Shown here piece by piece: positions 1 to 7,942 of a stretch of 16,315 bases of DNA (positions are counted from its first letter, which is position 1; each line of letters opens with the position of its first letter). The notes beneath the pieces were generated by a model, which searched no databases, was not told the origin of the DNA, and saw only the letters and a program-made list of their open reading frames with translations. Source of the DNA: JBDSLU01 sp039916225 (GTDB taxonomy: Bacteria > Acidobacteriota > Vicinamibacteria > Vicinamibacterales > Vicinamibacteraceae); NCBI GenBank assembly GCA_039916225.1, contig JBDSLU010000253.1, positions 1-16,315 on the forward strand, given 5' to 3'. The position numbers and the translations under genes were made by a program.

Positions 1-2
1 TC

Positions 3-647
3 GGTGGCGACGCGATGCTGTTGCTCTACCAGGGCACGCTCCATCAGACCCTGGGCGATGCCCGGCTGCAGCAGTATGTCGCCCGGATCGACCGCGATCG
101 GATGGTGGTGCGACGCGTCGACGGAACGGAGCGGCCCGAGTGGAGGGCGCCATCCGATCTGCGGCAGATTCCGAAGCTCTCCCGCGCACATCTCAAGGCG
201 GCCGAGCGCGAGTTCCGGCGGGCCGTGTCGGCCGACCCGGCGCTGCACGAGGCACGCATCCGCCTCGCCCACGTGCTGAGCACGTTGAGTGAGGACCAAA
301 GCGCGGCCGACACGGTCCGCCCGGCGCTGTCGGCTCCACTGTCGCCCTTCCTCGACTTCTATGCCGCGCTGATCCTCGGACGGAGCGAAGAACACCTCGG
401 CCGCTACCCGGAGGCGGATGACGCCTATGCGAGAGCCGCGGCGCGCTTTCCGGCCGCACCCTCGGCCCGGATCGGGCGCAGTCGCGTCGCCCTGGCCCAG
501 GGCCGCGCCGCTGCAGCGCTCGCCTTGATCGTCGACGTCACCACCCATTCCGTGCCCAAGGATGGCGATCCGTGGCTGTCTTATCTGCGCCAGCACGATC
601 CGGATGGCGGGGCGATGCTCGTGGCCTGGCGGGCCTCACTGCCGTGA
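3..647 (+). CDS. TPR-repeat protein, 3' end only (5' end outside window)
   Basis: The reading frame is already open at base 3 and ends with TGA at 645-647, so about 214 C-terminal residues are visible. The internal ATG at 15 is unlikely to be the real start, because the protein reads on upstream (GGDAMLLLYQG). Two stretches have the helical A/L/Y/P spacing of tetratricopeptide repeats: one around LKAAEREFRRAVSADPALHE and one around EEHLGRYPEADDAYARAAAR. TPRs are protein-interaction scaffolds; no catalytic motif is visible in this part. The stop overlaps the ATG of the next gene (TGATG) and there is no clear Shine-Dalgarno sequence there, so the two are probably translationally coupled. That makes a joint role with the secreted VWA protein likely, but the specific function is unknown. 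Confidence 0.75.
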   Translation, partial: GGDAMLLLYQGTLHQTLGDARLQQYVARIDRDRMVVRRVDGTERPEWRAPSDLRQIPKLSRAHLKAAEREFRRAVSADPALHEARIRLAHVLSTLSEDQSAADTVRPALSAPLSPFLDFYAALILGRSEEHLGRYPEADDAYARAAARFPAAPSARIGRSRVALAQGRAAAALALIVDVTTHSVPKDGDPWLSYLRQHDPDGGAMLVAWRASLP

Positions 648-1543
648 TGGGACGGCCGCTGGCGGCGGCACGAGGGACCCTCCTTATGCTCGGCGGAATC
701 GTCGGCGTCGCCGTGCTGTCCGGCCCGCGGCACGCGCAAGCGCCGCAGGCGACGTTCTCGACTCGCGTCGACTCCGTTCGCGTCGACGTCGAGGTGCGCC
801 GGCGCGGCGAGCCGGTCGCCGGCCTCACCGCGGCCGACTTCGAGATCCTGGACAACGGTGTACCGCAGCGGGTCGAACTGATGTCGCCGACGGCGCTCCC
901 GCTGAACATCGTCCTCGCGCTCGACGGCAGCGCCAGCCTCGACGCCAAGGAGCGCGGTCACTTGATCGCGGCCGGCGGCCGCGTGATCGACGCCCTGCGC
1001 GGCGACGACCAGGCGGCGCTGCTGACGTTCGCCGATCACGTCTCGATCCTCACCTCGTTCACGGGGGACGCCTGGCGGTTGCGCGAGGTGGTCGCCGCGG
1101 CGACGCCGGGCGACGACACCGCGCTCTACGACGCGGCCCACGTGGCGATGCTGATCGGCGCCTCTGCGCGCGGGCGGCCTATCGTCATCCTGTTCAGCGA
1201 CGGCGAGGATACGGCCAGCCTCCTCACCGGCGACGCTGTCGTCGACACCGCGCGACGCACGGGGGCGGTGGTGTGCGTCGTGGCCCTCGGTGAACCCGGC
1301 CCGGTGCTGCCGCGGCTCGCCGAGGTCACCGGCGGCGTGTTCGTGAAGGAGTCGTCGCTGAACCGGGTCGCCGCGCGCTTCGGCGAGATCCTGGAAAGCT
1401 TCCGACGCCGCTACCTGGTCAGCTTCACCCCGACCGGTGTCCCGCGCGACGGCTGGCACACGCTGTCGGTGAAGGTGAAGGGCGGCGGCGACATCCGGGC
1501 CCGCTCCGGCTACTGGGCCGACCCGGCCGCGCCGCCACGCTAG
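647..1543 (+). CDS. secreted VWFA-related protein, acidobacterial type
   Basis: A protein of 298 residues. Residues 1-32 (MGRPLAAARG... to HAQA) form a signal peptide, so it should act in the periplasm or outside the cell. After a short beta-rich segment (about 37-80, with GLTAADFEILDNGVPQ, typical of this family) comes a von Willebrand factor A domain (about 85-280). All metal-ion-dependent adhesion site elements are present: D93-G-S95-A-S97, T158 in DDTALYDA and D185 in LFSDGEDT. This matches the family known as 'VWFA-related Acidobacterial domain', whose members are thought to mediate metal-dependent protein contacts; the partner is unknown. I chose the ATG at 647 because it overlaps the TGA of the TPR gene and is followed at once by the signal peptide. 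An in-frame ATG at 572 would place a long hydrophilic extension inside the TPR gene. Confidence 0.88.
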   Translation: MGRPLAAARGTLLMLGGIVGVAVLSGPRHAQAPQATFSTRVDSVRVDVEVRRRGEPVAGLTAADFEILDNGVPQRVELMSPTALPLNIVLALDGSASLDAKERGHLIAAGGRVIDALRGDDQAALLTFADHVSILTSFTGDAWRLREVVAAATPGDDTALYDAAHVAMLIGASARGRPIVILFSDGEDTASLLTGDAVVDTARRTGAVVCVVALGEPGPVLPRLAEVTGGVFVKESSLNRVAARFGEILESFRRRYLVSFTPTGVPRDGWHTLSVKVKGGGDIRARSGYWADPAAPPR

Positions 1544-1702
1544 CCGGCAGCCCGTCAGGGGCGGGGGAGTGGCGCCTGGCTCAGTCGCGCTCGAGGGTTT
1601 CCAGTCGCTCGTTGCAGGCGGCGGCTGGCTGCGCTGTCGCCACCTTGGACAGGTGGGTTGACGAGGGGGGCTGGCGGCGCGATGCCGGGCGCACGACACA
1701 GC

Positions 1703-1709
1703 AGGAGGT
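1703..1709 (+). promoter_or_regulatory. Shine-Dalgarno site deciding the GTG start of the ADOP permease
   Basis: AGGAGGT lies five bases before the GTG at 1715. It is the strongest ribosome-binding sequence in this gap and favours GTG 1715 over the TTG at 1658 and the ATG at 1682. The rest of the 1544-1714 gap holds only a small perfect hairpin (CCACCT/AGGTGG, 1640-1656) with no T-run, and I see no other gene in it. Confidence 0.6.
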
Positions 1710-1714
1710 GCGGG

Positions 1715-2293
1715 GTGGCGACACGAGGACCGGGTCTGACGTGGCTTGATACCTTGTGGCGGGAGATCCGGCATGCGGGGCGGGCGCTCGGGCACAGCCC
1801 GGCGTTCACGGTTACTGCAGTCCTGTCGCTGGCGCTCGGCATCGGCGCGACTACGACGATCTTCAGCGTCGTCCACGCCGTGGTCATCGACCCGTTTCCG
1901 TACCGCAGTCCGGACACGCTACTCAGCCTGTCGGTGGTCGGCACGGACGGGCGCAGCAACTGGTCGACCTACACCATCGACGAATACGTCGAATTGACGG
2001 AGCGCGCGACCGGGTTCGACGGACTCATTGCCTCGACGATCGCCGACGTCTCGCTGATCGGCTCCGAGGCGCCGGAGCGGCTGCGCGGCAACTACGTGTC
2101 GATGAACACCTTCGACGTCATGGGCGTGCCGAGCCTGATTGGGCGGACGCCGTTGTCCGCCGACGCGCGGCCGGATGCGCCGCCGGTGGCGATCCTCGGC
2201 TATCGCTACTGGCAGCGCCAGTTCGGCGGCGATCCGACCGTGTGGGACGGACGCTGCGCCTCGAGGGCGTCCAGCGGGAAGTCATCGGGGTGA
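1715..2293 (+). pseudogene. ADOP-type orphan ABC permease, N-terminal fragment (frameshifted)
   Basis: This is the first part of an 'acidobacterial duplicated orphan permease', a MacB/FtsX-like membrane protein. From GTG 1715 it reads a short cytoplasmic lead (LDTLWREIRHAGRALGHSPA) and the first membrane helix (VTAVLSLALGIGATTTIFSV). The front half of the first MacB-type periplasmic domain follows, up to YRYWQRQFGGDPTV. After base 2239 the frame yields about 17 unrelated residues and stops at TGA 2291-2293. The family sequence (GRTLRLEGVQREVIGVMPRRF) continues in the -1 frame from base 2245. Only five bases (GTGTG, 2240-2244) lie between the matching codons where six are expected, so one base appears to be missing. 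Either the gene is broken or the window has a sequencing error; the intact product would be about 814 residues, normal for the family. Confidence 0.8.
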
Positions 2294-4158
2294 TGCCGCG
2301 GCGCTTCATGTGGCGCGGTGCCGACGTCTATCTGCCGACTCCGTATCAGCGCGGCATGCAGATCCCGGGCGTGCGCACGGTCCACGTCATGGGCCGTCTG
2401 GGATCGGGTGTGCCGCTGCCTCAGGCCGCGGCGTCGCTGCGCCCCATCGCGGCCGACTTCTCGACGCGCGCCCCCGATCGGTTCCCGGCGGCGTTCAAGC
2501 TGACGTTCTCCAGCTTCGCCGAGACGTTCGCCAGCAGCCTGGGACCGACCTTGGGCGTGCTGCTCGGTGCCGTCGGCCTGTTGCTGCTCATCGCCTGCGG
2601 CAACGTGTCGAACCTGCAACTTGCCCGGGCGACCGCCCGGGCGCGCGAGATGGCGGTCCGCGCCTCGCTCGGCGCCAGCCGCTGGCGCCTGGTGCGACAG
2701 CTGTTGATCGAGAGCGCGCTCCTGGCGGCGGCCGGCGGCGTGCTGGGCATCGCGCTCACGCAGGCCAGTCTCTGGGCGGTGACCACGGTGATTCCGCCGG
2801 GCACCATTCCCGACGAAGCGCACGTGCGCCTGAACGCGCCCGTGCTGCTGTTCTCAATCGGACTGGCCACGCTCAGCACCTTGATCGCGGGCCTCGTGCC
2901 GGCCTGGCAGGTGTCGCGCACGGATGCGGCGCAGGCGCTGCGCGACGGCGGGCGATCCGCGACAGCGGGGGCTGGTCAGGCGCGGATGCGAGCCTCGCTC
3001 GTGGTCGTCGAGATCGGACTCTCGACGGTGCTGCTCGTCGGCGCCAGCTTGATGGTGCGCACGCTCGTCGGCATACAGCACACGCCGCTGACCTTCGATC
3101 CGACGCGGATCCTGACCATGCGCGTGCCGCTGGCCGAGACGCGCTACCCCGAGCCGACCGATCGGGCGCGATTCCTCAACGCCTTGTTGGCGCGGGTGAC
3201 GGCCCTGCCCGGCGTGCAGGCCGCGACCCTCGACAGCGGCCTGCCGTTCGTCGGCGCGCGGCGCACGCGGATCACCGTGCCCGGCCAGCCGGCGACCGAT
3301 CAGGTGTCGCAGGTCCACGAGACGAGCGCCGACTACCTGCGGATCCAACGGGCGCGACTGGTCGCCGGCCGCAGCCTGACGTCGGCGGACGTCGAAGCGG
3401 TGCGCCGCGTCGGCGTGGTCAACCGGGACTTCGCGCGGCGGTTCTTCGGCAGCGCGTCGCCGATCGGCCGAACGGTCGGTCTCGACTACCTCGGGCGTCC
3501 GCCGTTGGGCCTGCCCAATACCAGCTTCGAAATCGTCGGTGTCATCGACGACCTGCGGAACCAGGGGCCGCAACGCCAGCCGGCGGCCGAGATCTACGTG
3601 CCGTTCGGTGTGAATGCCGGCTACGCCTACCTGATCGTCGAGGCCCACGTGCCGCCGCAGCGGCTCGAGCGCGCCGTGCGGGCCGAAGTCTATGCGCTGG
3701 ATTCGCAGCAGCCGGTGACGGAGGTGCGGGCGCTCGACGCCGTCATCGACGAAGAGGTCTTCGCGCAGCCGCGTTTCAGCCTGCTGTTGTTGAGCGTCTT
3801 CGCCGCGGTCGGCCTGCTGCTGGCCGTCGTCGGGGTCTACGGCATCGTGGCCTACTCGGTGGCGCGGCAGCGCGCCGAGTTCGGCGTGCGCCTGGCGCTC
3901 GGGGCAACCCGCGGTGACGTGCTGCGCCTGGTGCTCGGTCGCGGCGCCCGGCTGATGGCGTGGGGCACGCTCGCCGGCCTTGTCCTGGCGCTGTGGGTGA
4001 CCCGGGTCCTGAGCGCTCAGGTGTCCGGCATCACGACGCGCGATCCCCTTGCTTACGTGGCGGTGGCGATCGTCCTGGCGGCTGCAGGTGTGCTGGCGAG
4101 CTTGCCACCCGCCCTGCGGGCGGCACGCTCGAGCCCGCTGGCCGCCCTCAGGGAGTAG
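2293..4158 (+). pseudogene. ADOP-type orphan ABC permease, main C-terminal fragment
   Basis: This is the remainder of the permease, in the frame that holds the family sequence from base 2245. Taken from ATG 2293 it is 621 residues. Order of parts: end of the first MacB-type periplasmic domain; first FtsX block from about residue 83 (LGVLLGAVGLLLLIACGNVS, then ARAREMAVRASLGASRWRLV) with three membrane helices; another helix at about 236-255 (ASLVVVEIGLSTVLLVGASL); second periplasmic domain; and second FtsX block from about residue 500 (VVGVYGIVAYSVARQRAEFG, RLALGATRGDVLRLVL), ending SSPLAALRE. No ATPase gene is adjacent, as is usual for this orphan family, so the substrate cannot be inferred. 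ATG 2293 overlaps the stop of the upstream fragment (TGATG), so re-initiation could produce it as a separate protein. However, it would lack the first helix and half of the first periplasmic domain. Confidence 0.85.
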
Positions 4159-4160
4159 CG

Positions 4161-4211
4161 GACCAGCGGGGCGCGGCTGAGAGCCTCGGCGCCCCTCAGC
4201 CGCGCCTGGTC
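4161..4211. terminator. large inverted repeat between convergent genes, likely bidirectional terminator
   Basis: GACCAG (4161-4166) pairs with CTGGTC (4206-4211), and GCGCGGCTGAG (4171-4181) pairs perfectly with CTCAGCCGCGC (4195-4205). This gives a 17-bp stem with a 4-base bulge on one side and a 13-base loop. It begins two bases after the permease stop codon and lies 17 bases past the stop of the convergent copper-protein gene. There is no T-run on either side, so it may act with Rho or as a 3'-end stabiliser rather than as a classic intrinsic terminator. Confidence 0.5.
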
Positions 4212-4227
4212 GATGACTGCGACGCCG

Positions 4228-4677
4228 TTACTGCACGACGAGCGTGCCCTGCATGCCGCCGACGGCGTGGCCGGGGAAGGTGCAGACGAACGGATAGGAG
4301 CCAGGGCCCGGCGCGGTGAGCGTGACCTCGGTGGTCTCGCCGGCGCCGGCCATCGGGGTCTTGGCGATGACCCGGCCGGCGAGGCCGGGGGCGACGAAGT
4401 CCGACGCGCGGTGCATCGCCCCTTCATTGGCAAAGCTGGCGGGGTCGGTGCCCGGCTGCAGCAGCACGAAATTGTGCGCCATCGCGATCTTCGGCATCTG
4501 GCCATTGCTGCGCACCACGATGCGAAGCGTCTCGCCGGGTTTGGCTTCGATGGTCGCGGTGCTGAACTTCATGGCGTCGGTCGCGACGAGCTCGACCGTC
4601 CGGGTCTGGGCGGCGACCGAGCCGCCGAAGGCCAGGGTCAGCAGCAGGGGAGCGGCGACGGAGCGCAACGGATACAT
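4228..4677 (-). CDS. secreted azurin/auracyanin-like blue copper protein
   Basis: A protein of 149 residues with a signal peptide (about 1-23, ending SVAAQ), so a periplasmic electron carrier is expected. The mature part is a cupredoxin: TVELVATDAMKFSTATIEAKPGE at the front and the azurin-like MAHNFVLLQPG in the middle. The type 1 copper ligands are visible: His68 (AHNF), Cys132 and His137 (CTFPGH) and Met142 (GGMQG). The C-terminal loop is C-x4-H-x4-M, one residue longer between His and Met than in Pseudomonas azurin; as I recall the family, this matches auracyanin spacing. It probably passes single electrons between a quinol-oxidising complex or cytochrome and a terminal acceptor, but no partner gene is adjacent. 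It lies 99 bases downstream of the pseudo-protease gene on the same strand, with a GAGAGGA motif about 12 bases before the ATG. Confidence 0.92.
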   Translation of the reverse strand: MYPLRSVAAPLLLTLAFGGSVAAQTRTVELVATDAMKFSTATIEAKPGETLRIVVRSNGQMPKIAMAHNFVLLQPGTDPASFANEGAMHRASDFVAPGLAGRVIAKTPMAGAGETTEVTLTAPGPGSYPFVCTFPGHAVGGMQGTLVVQ

Positions 4678-4776
4678 GTTCGGAATCGTCCTCTCGGGAG
4701 GTCAGGCCGACGGGCCAGCGAGCTCCCACCCAGACTAGTGCAATCCGCCTTCCACCTTTATCAGCCGACCCGTTCC

Positions 4777-6180
4777 TCAGCGGGCTGAGCTGGCGGGAGG
4801 CCCCGGCGACGCCGGTGACGAAGCGGGCAGAAGTAGGGCGCGGGCGGCGGCCGAGGCTACCAAGCTCGCCGGCCAGGCCGTCATCGGCGACGCGACGAGG
4901 CCGACCAGCCGGTCGCCGGCGACCAGCGGCGAGCCGAACGAGGCGCGGTGGAGCGGTGTCGCGATCTGTAGCCGATCCGCACCGGTCGAGGTGACGGACG
5001 TCCAGACGATGGCGAGCGATCGGCCGGGCGAGAACGCCGCGACGTCCGTGGACGCGCCGGCGCGAGGCGCCGCTGGTGACGTTCCCGCCGAAACCCCAGC
5101 GAGCGCCAGTTCGCCGGAGGTCGCCGGAGTTCCGCCGACCTGAAGGCAGACCAGGTTCGACGCGGCGTCGCGGTCGGCGAGGCGCAGGCGGCGCGGCTGC
5201 CCGTCGACCAGCGTGTACAGCTTGCGGTCCGATGGGGCTGGCAGCAGCGCCGCGAAGGCCGCGAGGTCGATGTCGACCGCGGGCCGGTCCCGCGTGGCCG
5301 CGACGTGGGCCGTCCGGCGACCGAGGCCCAGGCGCGCGCCGCGGAGCTGCAGCGCGGTGGCGTCGCCGACGTCGTAGCGCCAAGGCTCGAGGGCCTCGCG
5401 CGTCGTGCAGAACACCGTCGGGCTCCACCACACGCCGGCCGCCCGGCGCTCGCGGGTTCCAGCCGCCCCGGTGCCCTCGATGTCGTAGCGCGACGTGACG
5501 CTCGCCACGGCGCCGCCGAACCGCAGCACCGTCGCGCTCCTCGCCGGCAGGCGGTTGAGGCCGGAGGCGAGCCAGGTGACGGCGCCGCGCTGGGCCGCGT
5601 CGACGAGGTCGGCCCCCATCCGGGTCAAGGACCCCACCTTCGACGATCCGAGCGCGATCGGCATCTCCAGGCTGACGTCGCGCACCAGGATCCGCGTCGG
5701 CCCCATGAAGAACAGGCGGCTGACCCACGGCGTTGCGATCGCCACCTCGACGCTGGCCCGCACGGTGACCGAGCCGCGACGCACGATGGCGCCGAGGTCG
5801 TCGACGCCGACGGCATCCCGCGCGTTCAGGCGGACCTGCATCAGCTGCGGGATGACCAGCTCCTGGCCCGACGTCAGCGGCCAGTCACCGTCGATGCGCG
5901 CGATCCACACCGGCATCTGGCCGACGAAGGCATCGGTGAAGGCGAGCGAGCGGATACGCGCGTCTCGCGAGGCGCGCAAGGCGACCCGGAGCGAGACATC
6001 GACCTGTTCGAGCGAGACGCGGCCGAGCCGGGCCTCGACGATGCGCGGCTCGACCGTCACGGCGTCCGACGTGCTGCTGGCGCGAACGGGGCCGCCAGCC
6101 ACGGCGATCGCTGCCAGCACCGCGGCCATGAGGCCGATTCGGCGGGAGACCGAGAGCGAGGCCGCGGACGATCGGGTCAT
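4777..6180 (-). CDS. secreted protein with degenerate trypsin-like (S1) domain, probable pseudo-protease
   Basis: A protein of 467 residues. Residues 10-35 look like a signal peptide (RIGLMAAVLAAIAVAGGPVRA), so it is exported. Residues 40-225 are beta-rich and match no family I recognise. Residues 245-435 follow the layout of an S1/Deg-type serine protease. GVWWSPTVFCTTREAL (249-264) sits where G-x-x-[VI]-x-x-x-L-T-x-x-H-V is expected, DIDLAAF (303-309) matches the D-L-A catalytic-Asp segment, and ASFGSPLVAGDRLVGLVAS (413-431) matches GNSGGPLv...G.VVGI. In this alignment the catalytic His is Glu262 and the Ser is Phe415, while the Asp (D305) is kept. The protein should therefore be proteolytically inactive and might bind peptides or proteins instead. 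The C-terminus is a Pro/Ala/Ser tail. It is transcribed divergently from the M28 peptidase. The fold assignment is my inference from spacing; the ORF itself is secure. Confidence 0.8.
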   Translation of the reverse strand: MTRSSAASLSVSRRIGLMAAVLAAIAVAGGPVRASSTSDAVTVEPRIVEARLGRVSLEQVDVSLRVALRASRDARIRSLAFTDAFVGQMPVWIARIDGDWPLTSGQELVIPQLMQVRLNARDAVGVDDLGAIVRRGSVTVRASVEVAIATPWVSRLFFMGPTRILVRDVSLEMPIALGSSKVGSLTRMGADLVDAAQRGAVTWLASGLNRLPARSATVLRFGGAVASVTSRYDIEGTGAAGTRERRAAGVWWSPTVFCTTREALEPWRYDVGDATALQLRGARLGLGRRTAHVAATRDRPAVDIDLAAFAALLPAPSDRKLYTLVDGQPRRLRLADRDAASNLVCLQVGGTPATSGELALAGVSAGTSPAAPRAGASTDVAAFSPGRSLAIVWTSVTSTGADRLQIATPLHRASFGSPLVAGDRLVGLVASPMTAWPASLVASAAARALLLPASSPASPGPPASSAR

Positions 6181-6228
6181 GCTTGGGAATTACGCTGCGG
6201 AGACCGTCGGAGGAGGCAATGATAGGCC
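6181..6228. promoter_or_regulatory. short divergent intergenic region with strong RBS for the M28 gene
   Basis: Only 48 bases separate two divergent start codons, so any promoters must overlap here or lie inside the coding regions. AGGAGG at 6211-6216 precedes the peptidase ATG (6229) by 12 bases, rather far but the only candidate. An ATG at 6219 is closer to it but is in another frame. No clear -35/-10 pair is visible, and the minus-strand gene has no obvious Shine-Dalgarno sequence. Confidence 0.35.
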
Positions 6229-7917
6229 ATGCGATTCCCCCGCCTGGCGTCCGCCGCTGTCGTCCTTGCCGCCGGAACGGCCGTCCTTGGCGCCGCCGAT
6301 CCGGTGCCATTGAAGGCCTTGCCGGCCATCGATGCCGCGGCCGTGCTCGCCCATACCAAGATGCTCGCGTCGGACGCCTTCGAAGGCCGGGCTCCTGGCA
6401 CGCCAGGCGAAGAGAAGACCGTCGCCTACCTGGTCGACACCTTCAAGACGCTCGGACTGAAGCCGGGTAATCCCGACGGCACCTTCGTCCAGAAGGTGCC
6501 GCTCGCCGGCATCACCCCGACCGCGGCACCGTTGACGATCACCGGCGGTTCCGGCGCGGGGCCCGCGACGCTGCGCTGGCGCGACGACGTCGTCGCCTGG
6601 AGCAAGCGCGTGACCGAGGAGGTCAAGGTCGACGGATCCGAGCTGGTGTTCGTCGGCTACGGCGTCGAGGCGCCGGAGTACACGTGGGACGACTACAAGG
6701 GGCTCGACGTCGCCGGCAAGACGCTGGTCATGCTGGTCAACGATCCGCCGGTGCCCGATCCGGCGACGCCGTCGGCGCTCGATCGCAAGACCTTCGGTGG
6801 CCGGGCGATGACCTACTACGGCCGGTGGACCTACAAGTACGAGATCGGTGCGAAGAAGAAGGCCGCGGCGGTGCTCATCGTGCACGAGACGGGGCCGGCG
6901 GGCTATCCGTTCGCGGTGGTGCAGGGCAAGACCGGCGAGCAGTTCACCTTCGTCACGCCCGGCCAGAACATGGAACGGGCGGCGATCGAAGGCTGGATCA
7001 CGCTCGACCAGGCCAAGGCGCTCTTCAGCCGCGCCGGCCAGGACTTCGACCGGCTCAAGGCGCAGGCCGCGACCCGCGCCTTCAAGCCCGTGCCGCTCGG
7101 CCTGACGGCGTCGATGACGATCCGCAACACGATGCGGCGCGTCGACTCGCAGAACGTCGTCGCCCGGCTCGAGGGCAGCGATCCGGTGAGGAAGGACGAG
7201 CACGTCGTGTTCACCGCCCACTGGGATCACTTCGGCATCGGTGAGCCCGTCAACGGCGATCGCATCTATAACGGCGCCAAGGACAACGCCAGCGGTACCG
7301 CCGCGCTCCTCGAGACCGCCCGGGCCTTCACCCGGCTGCCGAAGGCGCCGCGCCGCTCGATCCTGTTCCTGGCGGTCACCGCCGAGGAGCAGGGCCTGCT
7401 CGGCTCCGAGTACTACGCGACGCAGCCGCTCTATCCACTGCGCAAGACGCTGGCCGACATCAACATGGACGCCCTGAACGTCAACGGCCGGACCAAGGAC
7501 CTGGTGATCATCGGGCTCGGCGCGTCCGAGCTGGACGACTACGCGCGTGCTGCCGCCAAGGAGCAGGGCCGCACGCTGCGGCCCGACGCCGAACCGGAAA
7601 AGGGTTTCTACTACCGCTCCGACCACTTCAACTTCGCCAAGCAGGGCGTGCCGGCCTTGAGCGTCGACGAAGGCGTCGACTTCGTCGGCAGGCCGGCGTC
7701 GTTCAGCGAGCAGGTGCGCGCGAAGTGGACCGCCGACGTCTACCACAAGCCGTCGGACGAAGTGACCGCGGCGTGGGACCTGAGCGGCCTCGCCGAGGAT
7801 GTCCAGCTGCTGTTCGCCGTCGGGTATCGCGTGGCGCAGGCCGACCGCTATCCGGCGTGGTCGCCGGGCAACGAGTTCAAGGCGATCCGCGAGGCGCAGC
7901 TGAACGCGGGGAAGTAG
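6229..7917 (+). CDS. secreted M28 family metallopeptidase (Zn-dependent aminopeptidase-like)
   Basis: A protein of 562 residues with a signal peptide (1-22, ending LGAAD). After an N-terminal cap containing ASDAFEGRAPGTPGEEKT (48-64, typical of M28 proteins) comes an inserted protease-associated (PA) domain at about 135-245 (GYGVEAPEYTWDDYKGLDVA). The catalytic di-zinc domain covers about 300-530. All expected residues are present: His331 and Asp333 (AHWDHFG), bridging Asp352 (GAKDNASGTA), catalytic Glu386 with ligand Glu387 (TAEEQGLLGS), Asp414 (INMDAL) and His506 (YHKPSDE). It should remove N-terminal residues from peptides outside the cytoplasm; substrate preference cannot be read. The gene is alone on its strand and converges on the histidine kinase gene with a 25-base gap that holds no convincing terminator. 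Confidence 0.95.
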   Translation: MRFPRLASAAVVLAAGTAVLGAADPVPLKALPAIDAAAVLAHTKMLASDAFEGRAPGTPGEEKTVAYLVDTFKTLGLKPGNPDGTFVQKVPLAGITPTAAPLTITGGSGAGPATLRWRDDVVAWSKRVTEEVKVDGSELVFVGYGVEAPEYTWDDYKGLDVAGKTLVMLVNDPPVPDPATPSALDRKTFGGRAMTYYGRWTYKYEIGAKKKAAAVLIVHETGPAGYPFAVVQGKTGEQFTFVTPGQNMERAAIEGWITLDQAKALFSRAGQDFDRLKAQAATRAFKPVPLGLTASMTIRNTMRRVDSQNVVARLEGSDPVRKDEHVVFTAHWDHFGIGEPVNGDRIYNGAKDNASGTAALLETARAFTRLPKAPRRSILFLAVTAEEQGLLGSEYYATQPLYPLRKTLADINMDALNVNGRTKDLVIIGLGASELDDYARAAAKEQGRTLRPDAEPEKGFYYRSDHFNFAKQGVPALSVDEGVDFVGRPASFSEQVRAKWTADVYHKPSDEVTAAWDLSGLAEDVQLLFAVGYRVAQADRYPAWSPGNEFKAIREAQLNAGK

Positions 7918-7942
7918 CGCAGCGGACGGGCGAGGCGGGCTG

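Noticed and set aside
1544..1714. Possible small RNA or tRNA in the gap before the permease
   Set aside because: There is no cloverleaf, no T-loop motif and only one 6-bp hairpin without a T-run.
581..1876. Long minus-strand open frame antisense to the VWA and permease genes
   Set aside because: It is low-complexity Arg/Pro/Ala-rich translation, has no domain, and crosses two well-supported plus-strand genes. This is typical of GC-rich shadow frames.
2284..2295. Programmed -1 frameshift at the GGGG-TGA just before the permease restart
   Set aside because: A slip here would leave about 15 non-family residues in place of the conserved segment encoded in the other frame from 2245. The fault therefore lies at 2240-2244, where no slippery heptamer exists.
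2139..3917. 592-residue plus-strand frame inside the permease
   Set aside because: The composition is Arg/Ala/Gly-rich with no motifs, while the overlapping frame carries clear FtsX and MacB-like domains.
4424..5728. 434-residue minus-strand frame across the copper protein and pseudo-protease genes
   Set aside because: It overlaps two genes with signal peptides and recognisable motifs, and its own sequence is Arg/Gly-rich filler.
5305..6222. 305-residue plus-strand frame antisense to the pseudo-protease gene
   Set aside because: It has no start-site support and Arg/His/Asp-biased composition, as expected opposite a GC-rich gene.
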